Of a DNA stretch of 64,000 nucleotides, positions 28,487-39,700 are shown piece after piece; within the stretch, counting starts at the first letter, position 1; each line of letters opens with the position of its first letter. The notes under the pieces are model-generated. The model worked only from the letters and a program-made list of their open reading frames with translations. It did no database searches and had not been told where the DNA came from. The stretch spans positions 124,122,053 to 124,186,052 of the forward strand of contig OV884056.1 of the NCBI GenBank assembly GCA_930367215.1, written 5' to 3'. This stretch comes from Pollenia angustigena (Eukaryota > Arthropoda > Insecta > Diptera > Polleniidae). The translations under genes and the position numbers were made by a program.

Positions 28487-31323
28487 TTAACTGAAGTACT
28501 CAAATAGGGCAGATTTAAAATGGCTTGCATTGCTTATGATTTGGATTCGAGGGGGTAGTTGGCTCCAGAGACGAATCGAGTTAATAAAGAAGTGTTGATT
28601 AGAAATTGATTTGTTATACCTGATCCTATTAATCTTGTGACCTCTGTTCGATCTAGAAAAAGTGATTCGATCATAAAGGTAGGACGGCTGTTGACTATAT
28701 ATAATCTTATGCAAAAATAATAGAGTTCGGCAAGTCAATAAGTTATCAAATGTTATGTTACATATCTGTTTCGCATATTGTGAGATGCTATGGTTCCTTT
28801 TTATTCCAAATACATATCTAGCAATATTATTGTATGTTACGTTGAGCCTTCGCCTACTAACCGAATCGCAACTTGAAAAAAGCTCGCACCCATACATGAG
28901 TGTTGGCAACAAATACGTTTTAGCTAATAGCATTCGGATGTGAATCGGTGTATAATATTGTGACATCCATAAGTTCCTTAGCATAGAAAAGGTTTTTCCA
29001 CAGCTTATTTTCACATGGTCTGACCAATTAAGTTGATTGTTAAAAACAACACCAAGATTTTTTGCAGTATCAACATAATTAATTGTCATTTCATTAACCT
29101 TTATTGGTGGTAGACACGTGTTAATATATTTTAATGGTCCAATAACAATAGCAACTGATTTTTTTGGGTTTAAGCTTAGACCATTTGCAGATGCCCAATG
29201 ATAAATATGATTGAGATCTTCGTTTATAAGTTGAATGCAATTTGCGGCGTCTGATATTTTACAGCTTATATAGAGTTGCATGTCGTCAGCATACATTTGA
29301 ATTTTACAATGTTTCACTTGCAAAGGCAGGTCATTAGCGTATATAGAATACAATAGAGGTCCAAGAATTGAACCCTGTGGCACACCTCTGAGCATTAAGC
29401 AACGTTCAGAGACATTTGTTTCGTGGGATACGCTTTGACATCTGGCACTTAGATATGACGTTAATAGTTTTAATGCTGTTGAGGAAAAATTGCACATGTG
29501 CTTTAATTTAAGACAGAGAATGGAATGATGAACTGTGTCAAAGGCTTTGGAGTGATCAAGCAGTATTAGGAATGACATCATTTGTCGTTTATCAATTTGG
29601 CATCTTATTTCCTCCGTGACATCAATCAGAGTAGTAGTACAGCTGTGCTTGGGTCTAAATCCAGATTGCCTATCATTTAACATGGAGTTTGTATAAAGGT
29701 AGTGGCTTATTTGCGAGTGTATTATTTTCTCACAGACTTTTGACAAATAAGGCAAAATTGAAATCGGTCGGTAGCTCTTATCAGATTTCAAGATCGGTAT
29801 AATTTTAGCATGCTTCCATTCAGACGGGAACGTAGACGTTGTGATTATCGTGTTAAAAATATAAGTTAAGTGGGTTAGTATGTAGGGAAGAGTAAGCTTG
29901 ATAAACTTTGGATGCAATCCATCATAACCAACGGCATTAGATTTGATATGTAGAAGTGTTTCAAGTACAGTTTCCTTGGTTACGTGTGTAAATTGAAAGG
30001 AAGTTATTTGGTTGTGACTACTGCCCAAGTTATTATAAAAATTTGTGTTTATTGGGAGCATAGGTGTGCCAGCAAATTGAAAGTTTAATTCGTTCACGTC
30101 AAGGACCTCTGCAGAGACATTCCTACGATTTACTAAGCCCATTTTACGAATTTCCCTCCATTTTCTACCAGAGTCAATATATGTTTGAAACTTATTGTGA
30201 TAAAACGTCGATTTAGCCATTCTGATTTTTAAGTTTACGGCAGCCCTACCATTTTTAAAGATACTATATAATTCTGGCATTCTGTAACGTTTCCACCTAT
30301 TGTAAGCATGATTTCTGCGCTCAATTAGACTTTTTATCTCGTTTGTAAACCATGGTTTCTCATTTCGTATATCTTTTGCTTTTAAAGGAACATATTTATT
30401 AAAAAGATAGATCAAATGTTGTTGTAGAAAATTTAATTGTTCGTCAACAGTAGCCATATAGTAAATATCATTCCAGTTTAAGGATGATAACTCAGTATCG
30501 AGCGACTGAAAGTCGATATTCTTGTAATCTCTATATTCTAGTAATCGTGGTGTAGTGTTATTTACAATATTAAAGTCATAACATACAAACAACAAGTCAT
30601 GTTTGGAGAACACGGATGCCGATAGCTGGTCAAACAGAAGTAGATGTGATTTGTTACAAGTAAAGCAGAGATCCAATAATGTACTAGAAGTTGTCGTAAA
30701 ATGTGTTGGGATTTTATTATTAACTATATGAAGTCCAATTGAGCTCATATCATCAACAAGGCTATTGTCTACCAAGATATTTGAGTTAAAGTCACCGATT
30801 AATACTACATGATCATAACCGAGAGTACACGTGCTCAGCGTTTCTAGTATATGATCCATGTTGATGTTATTATTAGGTCTGTACATAGTCCCAACCAACA
30901 GCTTTTCTGTGTCGTTAGAGAGTTCGACTAGTATATACTCTATGTTGTCTGAGGCAAGATTTTTACACTTTTCTTTACAGGTTATATTTGTTTTTATATA
31001 TGTTGCAACACCACCAGCATTTGTTGATCGATCAGCACGAAAAAGATTATAACCATTTAAGTTGTACATATCACTATGAACATCCGAGTAAAACCATGTC
31101 TCTGAGACGCATATGATGTCTATGTTACTCTTTTTTAAAAAAGTTGTTGGAACTCATCCATTTTGTTGTTTAGACTCTGGGCATTTATGTGACAGATTTG
31201 AAGTCCGGAAATATTTTTCGAAAGTATTTTTACCATAGTGCTTAAGTTTTCCCTAGATCCAGCCCTCATATTATTAGAGTTTAGGGTCATGATAAAAAAT
31301 AGTAATAACAGCAATGCAAGCAA
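28487..31323 (-). CDS. CR1-like ORF2: endonuclease + reverse transcriptase
   Basis: 860 codons are open from 31069 to 28487, and the first part of the endonuclease (31323-31135, ICHINAQSLNNKMDEFQQLF) precedes it one frame away. The shift falls in CTTTTTTAAAAAAG, a run of T and A. Past it KSNIDIICVSETWF gives the catalytic Glu. IGDFNSNILV (Asp/Asn) and SKHDLL (His) complete the EN. RT blocks: SYRPISILPYLSKV, SGFRPKHSCTTTL, LLDHSKAFDTVHH, RGVPQGSILGPLLYSIYAND and MYADDMQLYIS (catalytic). The thumb continues to LWSQLPPRIQII near the end. All catalytic residues I can check are present, so this is the least damaged LINE enzyme in the window apart from the one frame break. Confidence 0.85.
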
Positions 31324-31593
31324 TTAACATTTTGGAGAGTACTATATAAGTTTTGTAAGCAGTATAATAAAGAGAAACAAATAAAATACAATTAACTGAA
31401 GTCATAGATTTTGACAATACATAAATGACATAGTAATTCGCAATTGGCAAGGAAACTAGAAGTTTTAGTAGCTTATAGCATATGAGGTATATTATTATGT
31501 GGCATAAGAAAAAACTGGCTTAGATCATTCATCTGATCGATTCGTATTGGCTCATCCGTTTCAAAAGTTTTCACATAGACGATTCCACGGTAT

Positions 31594-33003
31594 GTAAATG
31601 CTGCTTATATTCCAGTGATCGTTCTATGGCCCCTACTACCTCGTGAAGCGCCGTCTCCGTAGACCGACCCTTAAGGTAGGCATGTTGGCTACATGAGAGT
31701 CGTGATGTACCCTCCAGTCCATGCCTTATATGTGAGTCCAGAAGTCTCTCCAGAGTTTTGAGCAGAAAAGATGATAGACTGATTGGACGAAAGTCCCCCG
31801 CAGTCTCATGACTACTCTTTCCGATTTTGGGTATAAAAACCACCTTTACCCTCCTCCAATTAGCCGGAACATAATTGAGGGATAGGCAGAGTCTAAACAT
31901 TAACCTTAACCAGGGAGTGACATATCTCCGTGCGCTCTGCAGCATCCTAGGAAAAATGCCATCAGGTCCTGGGGATTTATATGGGGCAAAACTACCGATC
32001 GCCCATTGGATTCTTTCCTCCGAAATGATATTTTCATCAATCTCGGAGAACGAATCCTCGTATACTGGTTCCCCATCAGTAGCGTCCAAGCAACCAGGGA
32101 AATGAGTATTAAGTAGAATGTCAAGTGTTTCCTCCGATGATTCCGACCAGGTGTCATCCGTTCTCTTGACATAAGTTGGGTTCGAGTGGCCCTTGGCCAA
32201 AACTCTGCTAAGTCTGGCAGATTCTTTGGTATTATCTATTGATTCGCAGAAGTTCCTCCATGATCTTCTTTTTGCGACTGTTATTGCCTTTTTATATGCC
32301 CTCTGTTTTTCGCGGTATTCCTGCCACGAATTACTGGCATAGCCCGTGTTGAAGGCCCTACGGGCCTCCCTTCTTAGAGCCGAGAGTTCCGAGTTCCACC
32401 AGGGAGGGAAGCTCTTTCCGGCCCTTGTAATGGGGCAGGAGATTTCAAACGCCCTAGTCAGGGCGCCACTGAAGGTCTCCTCCACCCCCTCGAGTGCAGA
32501 GACTGAATCCCGAATCACCGGCATTCTCCTGAGTTTACGTTCAAGAATTCCGTTAAACTTAGCCCAGTCCGTTCGTCTCGGATTTCTAAAGCTTAGTTTC
32601 CCGGTATTACCTATGTGTCCAATGTCGAAGAGTATCCAGTTGTGGTCCGAGAAGGACCTACTACTCGATACCCCCCACCTATCAACTGATAAATTAGACC
32701 TGTCGTTCATAAGCGTCAAATCCAGAACCTCTTCCCACCATTGAAATTACCCGAACTAGGAAATCTAAATGTTGGCCTAGAGCCAGAGTTACAAATGGTA
32801 ATTTTGTTAGTATTTATGAAATCTAATAGACACTCACCTCTATTGTTGATTTCACTGCTGCCCCAGATGGTGTGCCTGGCGTTGGCATCACATCAAAGAA
32901 TGAAGTCCTCTTTGGCGCCTGAAGAGGATAGGAGCGCCCGTACCTCGTCTGGAGGGGCGTCTTTGTCATGTGCCATATAGCATGAGGCAATCAGAAAGCA
33001 TTA
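31594..33003 (-). pseudogene. LOA-like ORF2: endonuclease end + RT first half
   Basis: The minus strand from 33003 reads the last part of the APE endonuclease, with CDANARHTIWGS, then a frame break near 32735. The following frame has RSFSDHNWILFDIG (the SDH motif), a Trp/Arg-rich linker and YKSPGPDGIFPRML. RT blocks VKVVFIPKIGKSSHE, DFRPISLSSFLLKTLERL and HAYLKGRSTETALHEVV come next. It stops at SLEYKQH, where the CR1-like LINE begins; AAFLDIEGAFNN continues at 28231. Confidence 0.82.
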
Positions 33004-33813
33004 ATGCAAAAGCTAACTTTCTGTTTGGGAATTACACAAAATTTTACACCAATATATCACCCACAGGCAAATCCAGTGAAAAGGAAAAACCGAGACCTAA
33101 AAATTCAACTTTCAATATGCGTGGGGAAAGACCACACAAAATGGGATAAAATGCTACCTGCAATAAGATTCGCAATGAACACGGCAAAATGTGATAGCAC
33201 TGGCTACTCTGCTGCGTACCTTACATTTGGAAGGGAACTAAGAACTCCAACTGGAGCATTATATGACTTTAAGGCTATTGTAAAAGCAGAAAATTTTATT
33301 CCACAAATCACGCCACGTTTACTAGAATTGGCAAATACATTAGAAATCGCTAATGATTCACAAATAAAAATGCAAGACAAAAACAAGATATTAGTGGATC
33401 TGAGACGAAGACCGCAGAAAGAAATTGCAATCGGCGACAAAGTATTAGTAACAACTCACATAATTAGTAATGCAAAATACAATTTTACATCAAAGTTTGC
33501 GCCAAAAAGAGATGGTCCATATTTAGTTATTGGTAAAAAAGGCTCCTCCTGTTTCACAATAGCAGCAGTCGATAATCCAAGCATTCCTTTGGCAACTGTA
33601 CACGCATCTAAGCTGACAATATTTGATGGCACTTCCTCGTCACCAATGTATCCGAAGAGGAAACGAGGTCGACCTGCTGGTCTTAACAACTTACCACAAA
33701 ACAACAACCTAGACACCCAAAATGCCCCTGAAGTTAGTAAACAAAACAATATCCAGGCGGCGGCACAAGGCAATCTTAGACGATCACAACGTCTGGAAAA
33801 AACAACAGAATAG
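33004..33813 (+). pseudogene. LTR element integrase, C-terminal part
   Basis: The frame opens with GITQNFTPIYHPQANPVKRK, the end of the integrase core. In relatives the residue after NPV is the catalytic Glu; here it is Lys. The remainder has FAMNTAKCDSTGYSAAYLTF, the GREL motif and the usual C-terminal domain with GDKVLVTTHIISNAKYNFTS, FAPKRDGPYLVI and a basic tail. No chromodomain is evident. The N-terminal zinc-binding domain and the two catalytic Asp residues are missing, so it cannot act. Confidence 0.82.
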
Positions 33814-33848
33814 AAACAGGTTGCATCATCGAGACGATTAATGCACCT

Positions 33849-33859
33849 GAGGGGGAGGA
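33849..33859 (+). promoter_or_regulatory. Polypurine tract
   Basis: GAGGGGGAGGA lies immediately before the 3' LTR. It is the expected primer for plus-strand synthesis. Confidence 0.8.
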
Positions 33860-34531
33860 TGTAACGGAGTAATAATATTAATTAGTTATTATTTATGAAC
33901 ATTCTTATTTTTTATTATTAACAACTTATTAATTTGTTACCATATATTCATTTTTTCCGAACCCTGATAACAATTAATAATCATCGACTATAATTCTTTA
34001 ATAATCACAGTTAGTATGTGTGTTTCTTTTTATCTCATTATTACTTACAAATTGCATTGTACATACATATCTACATATAATTATATTGAAATTTCTCTCA
34101 TTTTTTATCTACATATATTGTGTATTATTCTCATTCTCACTTACAAAATTGCATCGTACATACATATCTACATATACTATAATTATATTGAATATCACTC
34201 TCAATTTCGTTTTTGTTGTATACTAGACGACTGTTTTCTTTTCAAAAATTCAAATAAGCTACTGATTGTAATAATTTTATTCATTCTATGGATGGCAATT
34301 AAACGTCAAACAACAGAACCACGGGTGTTTTATTTTTAAAGCCAATCATAGGGAAACCATATTGCAGTAAGCCACAAAAAGACCATCACTGGACTGTTGA
34401 GGCTACCAGCAATAAAAATACTTCAATTGTTACAATTAAATTGAGACAGGTCACTGGCGTTTCGCCTTGCCCGATCCTATTCAATTGTAATAATTGATTT
34501 ATTTAGTGGAGGCGTAAATCGTCCCATTACA
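33860..34531 (+). repeat. 3' LTR
   Basis: Starts TGTAACGG and ends CCCATTACA, giving TGTAA...TTACA terminal inversion. Nearly identical to 22761-23433. Confidence 0.92.
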
Positions 34532-35022
34532 GGCTTGAATTTTGGTTTCTTGAATTTGCCCGCGTCGTATAGAAACGACGTAGAAATTATTCTTACCTTC
34601 CAGTTGAATCAACATGTTGACTATGCTATTTGATGTTTGCTCCCGCAAATAGATAGGGGGCGGTTTACTTCTTTAGTGGCTGTTCCATGTGCTGATTCTG
34701 CTTCTTCATCGTCAGGTATGGATAGTACAGAGAATCTGTTACCATTTGTTGGCAAAGAGACTACGTTAGAGCCTTTGTATTGTTTGACCATGCGTTCCTG
34801 TTGGGTGCACCTAGGGCTAGCCTTTCTCTTAGTTATTGTAATATCTCTGTCCATGCCTGTTTGCACTTTAGTACTTTTTGGCACAGCTCCTGTATTTATT
34901 AATGCAAAGCGTGATGTTCCAGGTTTTTCGTTATTATTCCTCTGGTCAGACAACTTCACACTTTGAACCACATTTACGGTCGGATCAACTCGAATTGGAG
35001 CTGGAAGAATAGACAACGTGAA
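34532..35022 (-). pseudogene. Jockey-like ORF1, N-terminal half
   Basis: The minus-strand frame from 35022 reads through NRFSVLSIPDDEEAES and then shifts by one near 34660, in a CCGCCCCC run. Beyond the shift, PPPIYLREQTSN and NMLIQLEGKNNFYVVSIRRG continue to the LTR at 34532. The last residues meet the frame at 22760. No ATG precedes it, and a stop lies just upstream near 35025. This is the other half of the ORF1 at 21.9-22.8 kb. Confidence 0.8.
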
Positions 35023-35339
35023 TCATTTATTACAAAATATAGAATAAGTATTTCTTAAAGGTGATAAACATTTTCAAAGGTTTTTGTAAAAATAACTTCT
35101 TTTTTGATAATATGCCTAATTTTTGTACCTGTGAATTGTTTTAACATTGATTTATAATTCAAGTATGGATTTATAATTCAAGTATGTATAATTACTTTTA
35201 TTTTAGTCTAATGTATTTAATTTATACATACTAATAAACTTGACCCTACTTTACTTTTAAATACCCTTTTTTCTTAAATAGTTATTCACTTGAAATTTGA
35301 AGCAAAAAAGGAATGCAGGGTCAAAGAGCAGTATAACAA
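35023..35339. other. AT-rich non-coding stretch
   Basis: Nothing recognised, except a short direct repeat of ATTTATAATTCAAGTATG near 35150-35185. Confidence 0.5.
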
Positions 35340-36615
35340 TTTTAGTAACATATACCCTTCACCATTGTGTGAACAGAATACAGAGCAACTAGACAAAAAC
35401 TAAATAAATTTTACATATACATACATATTTACAATACTTAAAACTTCATTACCAATAAAATTTAAATTTTAAATATTTTTTTAAATTATTTTTAGAACAA
35501 AAAAAATAAAAATATTAAAAAAAAATTTTCTTTTGAAAAAACCAAGATTCGAACCAGGGAACTCTCAGTTTCTAAATTAACACACCCCCTAGACAACTGA
35601 ACCATGAAGGAACGTTAATCGAATATCAATAAAATGAAATATGGCTCGTTTACTGTTCACACAATTCAACACAGTTGAGTTGTAATTACTTTTGATGTTT
35701 TTGGTCACCGCAATAGCAAAGTTGGGAAATATATTCACCAAAATAGTTTGTGCCATGTATGTGTGTTTGTTTGTTTTCTTTTATCTTTTTTGGCGAGTTT
35801 TTAAGTAGCAAAAAACACAAAAAATCAAGTTCTCTCCTCATAAGGGCCCAGAATATATATACTTTATAGGATCTTAGATTTATATACCGACGTGTTTAAG
35901 AAGAAATTTGCCAGTTAGTTGAGTTATAAAACTTGGACTCGGCAAGATCTATGGTTCCCCAAAATGGGTATTTTTCAAAAAAAAAATTAATATTTGTGTC
36001 ATAACTTTTTCGTATCTGAACCGATTTTCTCGAGTTTTTCAGAAAATATTTTTTTATAAAAATGTCCGATCTGTTGATATATAAGGCGTAACCATAGGTC
36101 ATATTACAGTCAAAAAAATTCAGGTTATACAATTTTTGAAATTTTTTGTATGGGAGGTACCAAGCCCACTTCTCCAACCCCGCCCACATTTTGTGGGTTG
36201 GTTTGTACTTATAACTTGAATGTTTGCACCTAATTTGGAAACTTTGGCTCTTGCCGTTCTCCAGATATACAGCAAAAAGCAATACAAATACAACAACAAG
36301 GGATGTTTGAAAAAAATTAGTGGCAGTCGTGGTTTTTTGTCATATCTCAGCCATTTGTGGACCGATCTTGCTGAATTTCAATAACACGAAATGGTGGACT
36401 ATATGTGACATAAATGTAAAACAACCTAGCCGCTATCATGTCTGGAGTCTCCGGAAAACACATATCAAACGTATGACGGACAGACGGACGGACATCGTTA
36501 AATCAAGTTCTCTCCTCATAAGGACCCAGAATATATATACTTTATAGGGTCTTAGATCAATATTGTAGAAATTACAAACGGAATGACAAACTTTTCCATC
36601 TGAGGTGAAGGGTAT
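35340..36615 (+). mobile_element. Dispersed repeat copy (GGTGAAGGGTATA family)
   Basis: An opening motif near 35350 (ATATACCCTTCACCA) and a closing motif at 36600-36615 (GGTGAAGGGTATAAAA) bound it. The blocks in between follow the 3.2-kb element. A stretch at 35460-35820 is foreign to the other copies and includes the tRNA-like relic. Confidence 0.6.
35525..35612 (-). other. tRNA-like relic (B-box GGTTCGAATC)
   Basis: The minus strand reads ATGGTTCAGTTGTCTAGGG (A-box-like), then CCTGGTTCGAATCTTGG, a near-perfect T-arm. Acceptor ends do not pair and no CCA or pol III terminator context fits a gene. Probably a tRNA-derived SINE head or pseudogene. Confidence 0.5.
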
Positions 36616-37425
36616 AAAAAGAGTAATTTTTGGGATTTCAGTATTTTGATTATAACTCAGCCATTTTTTAACCGATTTGACAGATTTATATACCGACGTG
36701 TTTAAGAAGAAATTTGCCAGTTAGTTGGGTTATAAACCTTGGACTCGGCAAGATCTATGGTTCCCGAAAATGGGTATTTTTAAAAAAAAATTAATTTTGG
36801 TCATAACTTTTTCGTATCTGAACCTATTTTCTCGAGTTTTCCGATCTTTTTATATAAATAGGGCGTAACCATAGGTCAGATTACAGTAAAAAAATTCAGG
36901 TTATTATACAATTTTTGAAATTTTTTGTATGGGAGGTACCACGCCCACTTCTCCAACCCCGCCCACATTTTGTGGGTTGGTGTGTACTTATAACTTGAAT
37001 GTTTGCACTTAATTTGGAAACTTTGGCTCTTGCCGTTCTCCAGATATACAGAAAAAAGCAATAAAAATACAACAACAAGGGATTTTAGGAAAAAAATTAG
37101 AGGCTGTCGTGGTTTTTTGGTCATATCTCAGCCATTTGTGGACCGTTCTTGCTGAATTTCAATAGCACGAAATGGTGGACTATATGTGACATAAATGTAA
37201 AACAACCTAGCCGCCATCATGTCTGGAGTCTCCGGAAAACACTAATCAAACGTAAGACGGACGCACAGACGGACGGATGTCTGTAAATCAAGTGCTCTCC
37301 TCATAAGGACCCAGAATATATATACTTAATAGGGTCTTAGATCAATATTGTAGTAATTACAAACGGAATGACAAACTTATACATATATACCATTTTCCAC
37401 CTGAGGTGAAGGGTATAAAAAGAAC
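36616..37425 (+). mobile_element. Dispersed repeat copy in tandem with the previous one
   Basis: Starts at GAGTAATTTTTGGGATTTCA and repeats the full block order of 35875-36615, ending in GGTGAAGGGTATAAAA at about 37425. It is a tandem unit of the same family. Confidence 0.7.
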
Positions 37426-37444
37426 TTATATATGCATATTAGGG

Positions 37445-37680
37445 CGGGTCGATTTTTTTTAAATCGTATAGCAAAAACGTAATCTACATAAAATTCTAAG
37501 AAAATTCTCCGAAGAAACCATGGGTCTAAAATAAAATCCTAATCCGCGCCTCTCGACTTGAAAATTTATACGCCCGCCTTTGGCAAAAAAAATTTTTTAA
37601 ATAAAATTATTTAGTAAGGTTTTCTTTTGCACTTAAAATTTTTTTACATTAAAAAATATTCACCCAAGTAAAAAAGTTTA
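37445..37680 (+). mobile_element. MITE-like repeat starting TTAGGGCGGGTCGA (copy 1)
   Basis: The stretch from TTAGGGCGGGTCGATTTTTT to CACCCAAGTAAAAAAGTTTA has an inverted diverged copy at 55301-55625. Non-coding. The TTAGGG(C/T)GG start recalls the arms at 57101 and 60100. Confidence 0.6.
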
Positions 37681-37925
37681 TATATGTGACCCGGTCTATG
37701 AAAAGGTGGCTTATGACTCAAAAAATTATTTTTCACTTTTTTTTGGTTCGGATTGTTTTTGAGACTCTCTTTAACATGGTGAAAAGCAGAAAGCCCTAAC
37801 TTGATTAGAAGTGTACTAAAAATCTAAAGAAAGAAGAACACAAATGAAAGAAAAACAGAATTTAATTGAAAATCGACCTGATTTTTCAAAATTTTGTTTT
37901 TGAGTCATAAACCGGGTCACATATA
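37681..37925. mobile_element. MITE with TATATGTGACCCGG inverted ends
   Basis: TATATGTGACCCGG at 37681 is exactly mirrored at 37912-37925, and the similarity extends inward (TATGACTCAAAAA). 245 bp, no coding. Confidence 0.75.
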
Positions 37926-37933
37926 ATTGTATG

Positions 37934-38518
37934 TATATATCGTCATCTTAAAGACTTAATAACCTATCTGCAAAAATTTCAAAGTTGAGTTTTTATGGAT
38001 TTTTATTCCCTATATCATAACGCATATGTGCGCAAAATTTTTAACATGTAATATGACAAATGACAAAGTTTTTGTACCTGGAGGACCGTTACGCACAAAA
38101 ATTAGAGAAAAAAATCATCAAAAATCACGATAAAAGTTTAATTTTGTTGCAAAGCGTAATTTAAACAGACATTAAGTGCTTTTTTTTTACTTGAACCAGT
38201 AAAAGAAACTATAACTGTTATAATTTAATGTATATAATATTCATATGTATTTCATATTCATACTAATTAGTACTGCAGCTAGGTTATTTGGTTTCAGATT
38301 TTTACATTTCCAAATAAGCAAATAATAAATAGCATAAGCTGTGTTTAAAGAAACAAAGTTTTATCAACCGATATATATTTCTGATTTCATTTTAATCTAA
38401 ATGTGTAATTTTCGTTTCAATATTATAAATAGTTTCAAGTTTATAACGTTTTTTCCCTCTCCTGTAAACTTTTGAAAACTGCAGATAGGCTATTTCGTCT
38501 TAAAGGTGACGATATATA
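37934..38518. mobile_element. MITE with about 45-bp inverted ends
   Basis: TATATATCGTCATCTTAAAG through CCTATCTGCAAAA is mirrored by TTTTGAAAACTGCAGATAGG through GGTGACGATATATA at 38518. About 585 bp, non-coding. It directly adjoins the Helitron-like element. Confidence 0.7.
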
Positions 38519-39079
38519 AAATTGTAACGTTACTGACTGGCTGACTTACTGACTGATTCATTATCGCACAGCCTAAACACCTGACACTTGAATTTTCGAC
38601 CAGAGATTGGTCACTCCCCAAATCGATCCACTAAGACGGAATGGCTGGAAATTCGAATGTTTAGGGGGTAAAAAGGGTAAAAACGGGAAAATTCAGTAAC
38701 CTTTTATCTCCAAAACTGAAGGAGATACAAACAAATTTAATACCTATCGTTGTTCTTTAGAAAAATAAGCGGACAGGAGTGTGGTACTTTATCGAAAATC
38801 GGCCCTATTTGGGAGAAAACGGCTAAAATCTGAATTTTAGTACTTTTTTGACACCCCATCTATCTTTTGTACCAATTAACATAGTTAATACCACATTCGA
38901 AACTTATCAAAAAAAATACGAATATAAATTTGGTACTTTTTCGAAATTCGAACATTTAAGAGGTGAAAATCGTAACTATTTTTGGTACTTTTTTTAAAAA
39001 ACATTTTTCTCCATTCATTGAAATATTCGTACTAAATTATGGGCTGCCACTATAATACTGAAATTTGTTATCCTTTATT

Positions 39080-39099
39080 GGGGGGGGGGGGGGGGGGGG
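39080..39099 (+). repeat. Run of 20 G
   Basis: Twenty consecutive G between ATT and AAATAATACC, in otherwise AT-rich sequence within the Helitron-like element. Confidence 0.9.
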
Positions 39100-39119
39100 A
39101 AATAATACCAAAAAGGGGA

Positions 39120-39700
39120 AAAACAGGAAATTTTATATTTTACTTAACTTTTTGGTTCTACAACTGGTATTTTTTAAATTATCGTTTATGTTGGACCTAA
39201 AAACATAAGATTCAACATACAATGTCCTGAGTGGATAAGAATCTATGACGGAACTTTTTGGTACTTTTTTGTTCTTTAACTGTACTTTTAGAATTTCCTT
39301 TAGTATTGGACCTAGAAACATAAAATTCAATATGCAATGTCCTGCATGAATAGAATCTATAAGTGTGAACTTTTTGGTACTTTTTACTCTTTGACCGGTA
39401 ATTTTTGAATTTCCGTTGGTATTGGACCTCGAAAGATAAAATTAAACATGCAAGGTCCTGAGTGGATAAGAATCTATAAGAGGGAAGTTTTTGGAACTTT
39501 TTTGTTCATTTACTGGTACTTTTTGAATTTCCGTTAGTATTGGACCTAGAAACATAAAATTATACATGCAAGGTCCTGAGTGAATGAAAATCTGTAAGAG
39601 GGCTTTTTGGTACTATTTTGTTTTTTAACTGGTACATTTATATTTCCGTATTTATTGGATCTAGAATCATAAAATAATTTTTTGCTACTTTGCCGTTCTC
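39120..39700 (+). repeat. Imperfect tandem repeats, about 115-125-bp period
   Basis: Four to five units share TATTGGACCTAGAAACATAA, AAATT(C/A)AACATGCAA, GTCCTGAGTGGATAAGAATC and CTTTTTGGTACTTTTTTG. They expand the interior of the Helitron-like copy 1. The copy at 51.1-52.0 kb has about one unit. Confidence 0.75.

Larger units (their letters stand above)
28239..31593 (-). mobile_element. CR1-like LINE, inserted in the LOA-like LINE
   Basis: A single large ORF2 on the minus strand. The 3' tail is a short AAATAAATAAAT microsatellite rather than poly-A, as is usual for this clade. GTAAAT at 28233-28238 and 31594-31599 is the likely target duplication. The 5' end is probably truncated, since there is no separate ORF1. 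It is the innermost and so youngest insertion of this nest. Confidence 0.78.
26201..33003 (-). mobile_element. LOA-like LINE with RNase H, split by a CR1-like LINE
   Basis: The 3' end abuts the LTR element's RT at 26201 and carries a CCAACCAACCAACC tail (minus strand). The 5' end is truncated inside the endonuclease near 33003. EN, RT and RNase H are readable in order, with frameshifts and stops. A CR1-like LINE splits the RT (28239-31593). No target duplication is seen at the outer ends, and about 1-2 kb of LTR-element sequence is missing between them, so insertion or a later event deleted target DNA. Confidence 0.8.
22761..34531 (+). mobile_element. Ty3/gypsy LTR retrotransposon, mdg3/blastopia-like, interrupted
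   Basis: Two about 672-bp LTRs, a Lys-type primer site, gag, protease, RT, integrase C-terminus and a polypurine tract all lie on the plus strand. There is no env. The RT is cut at its YMDD motif by a LOA-like LINE. The rest of RT, RNase H and the integrase N-terminus are missing; integrase C-terminus resumes at 33004. The element lies inside ORF1 of Jockey-like copy A. The LTRs differ at only about four or five internal positions plus the left tip. That implies a recent insertion, followed by later LINE insertions. Confidence 0.88.
19072..35022 (-). mobile_element. Jockey-like LINE (copy A), split by an LTR element
   Basis: The 3' end is an 18-base T-run (19072-19089) on the plus strand, the poly-A tail of a minus-strand LINE. 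ORF2 (21858-19321) and the C-terminal half of ORF1 (22760-21855) are followed by an LTR retrotransposon at 22761-34531. The N-terminal half of ORF1 resumes at 34532 and the element ends near 35022 with no ATG, so it is 5' truncated. Joining the two flanks keeps the ORF1 frame. No clear target duplication of the LTR element remains. Clade call by motif. Confidence 0.85.

Noticed and set aside
35000..35045. Splice acceptor-like TTCTATTCTTCCAG in the 5' part of the Jockey-like ORF1 (minus strand)
   Set aside because: No upstream exon or promoter is seen and the element is truncated there; likely chance.
39120..39700. CRISPR-like array
   Set aside because: The repeats are long, imperfect and without unique equal-length spacers, and the genome is eukaryotic.
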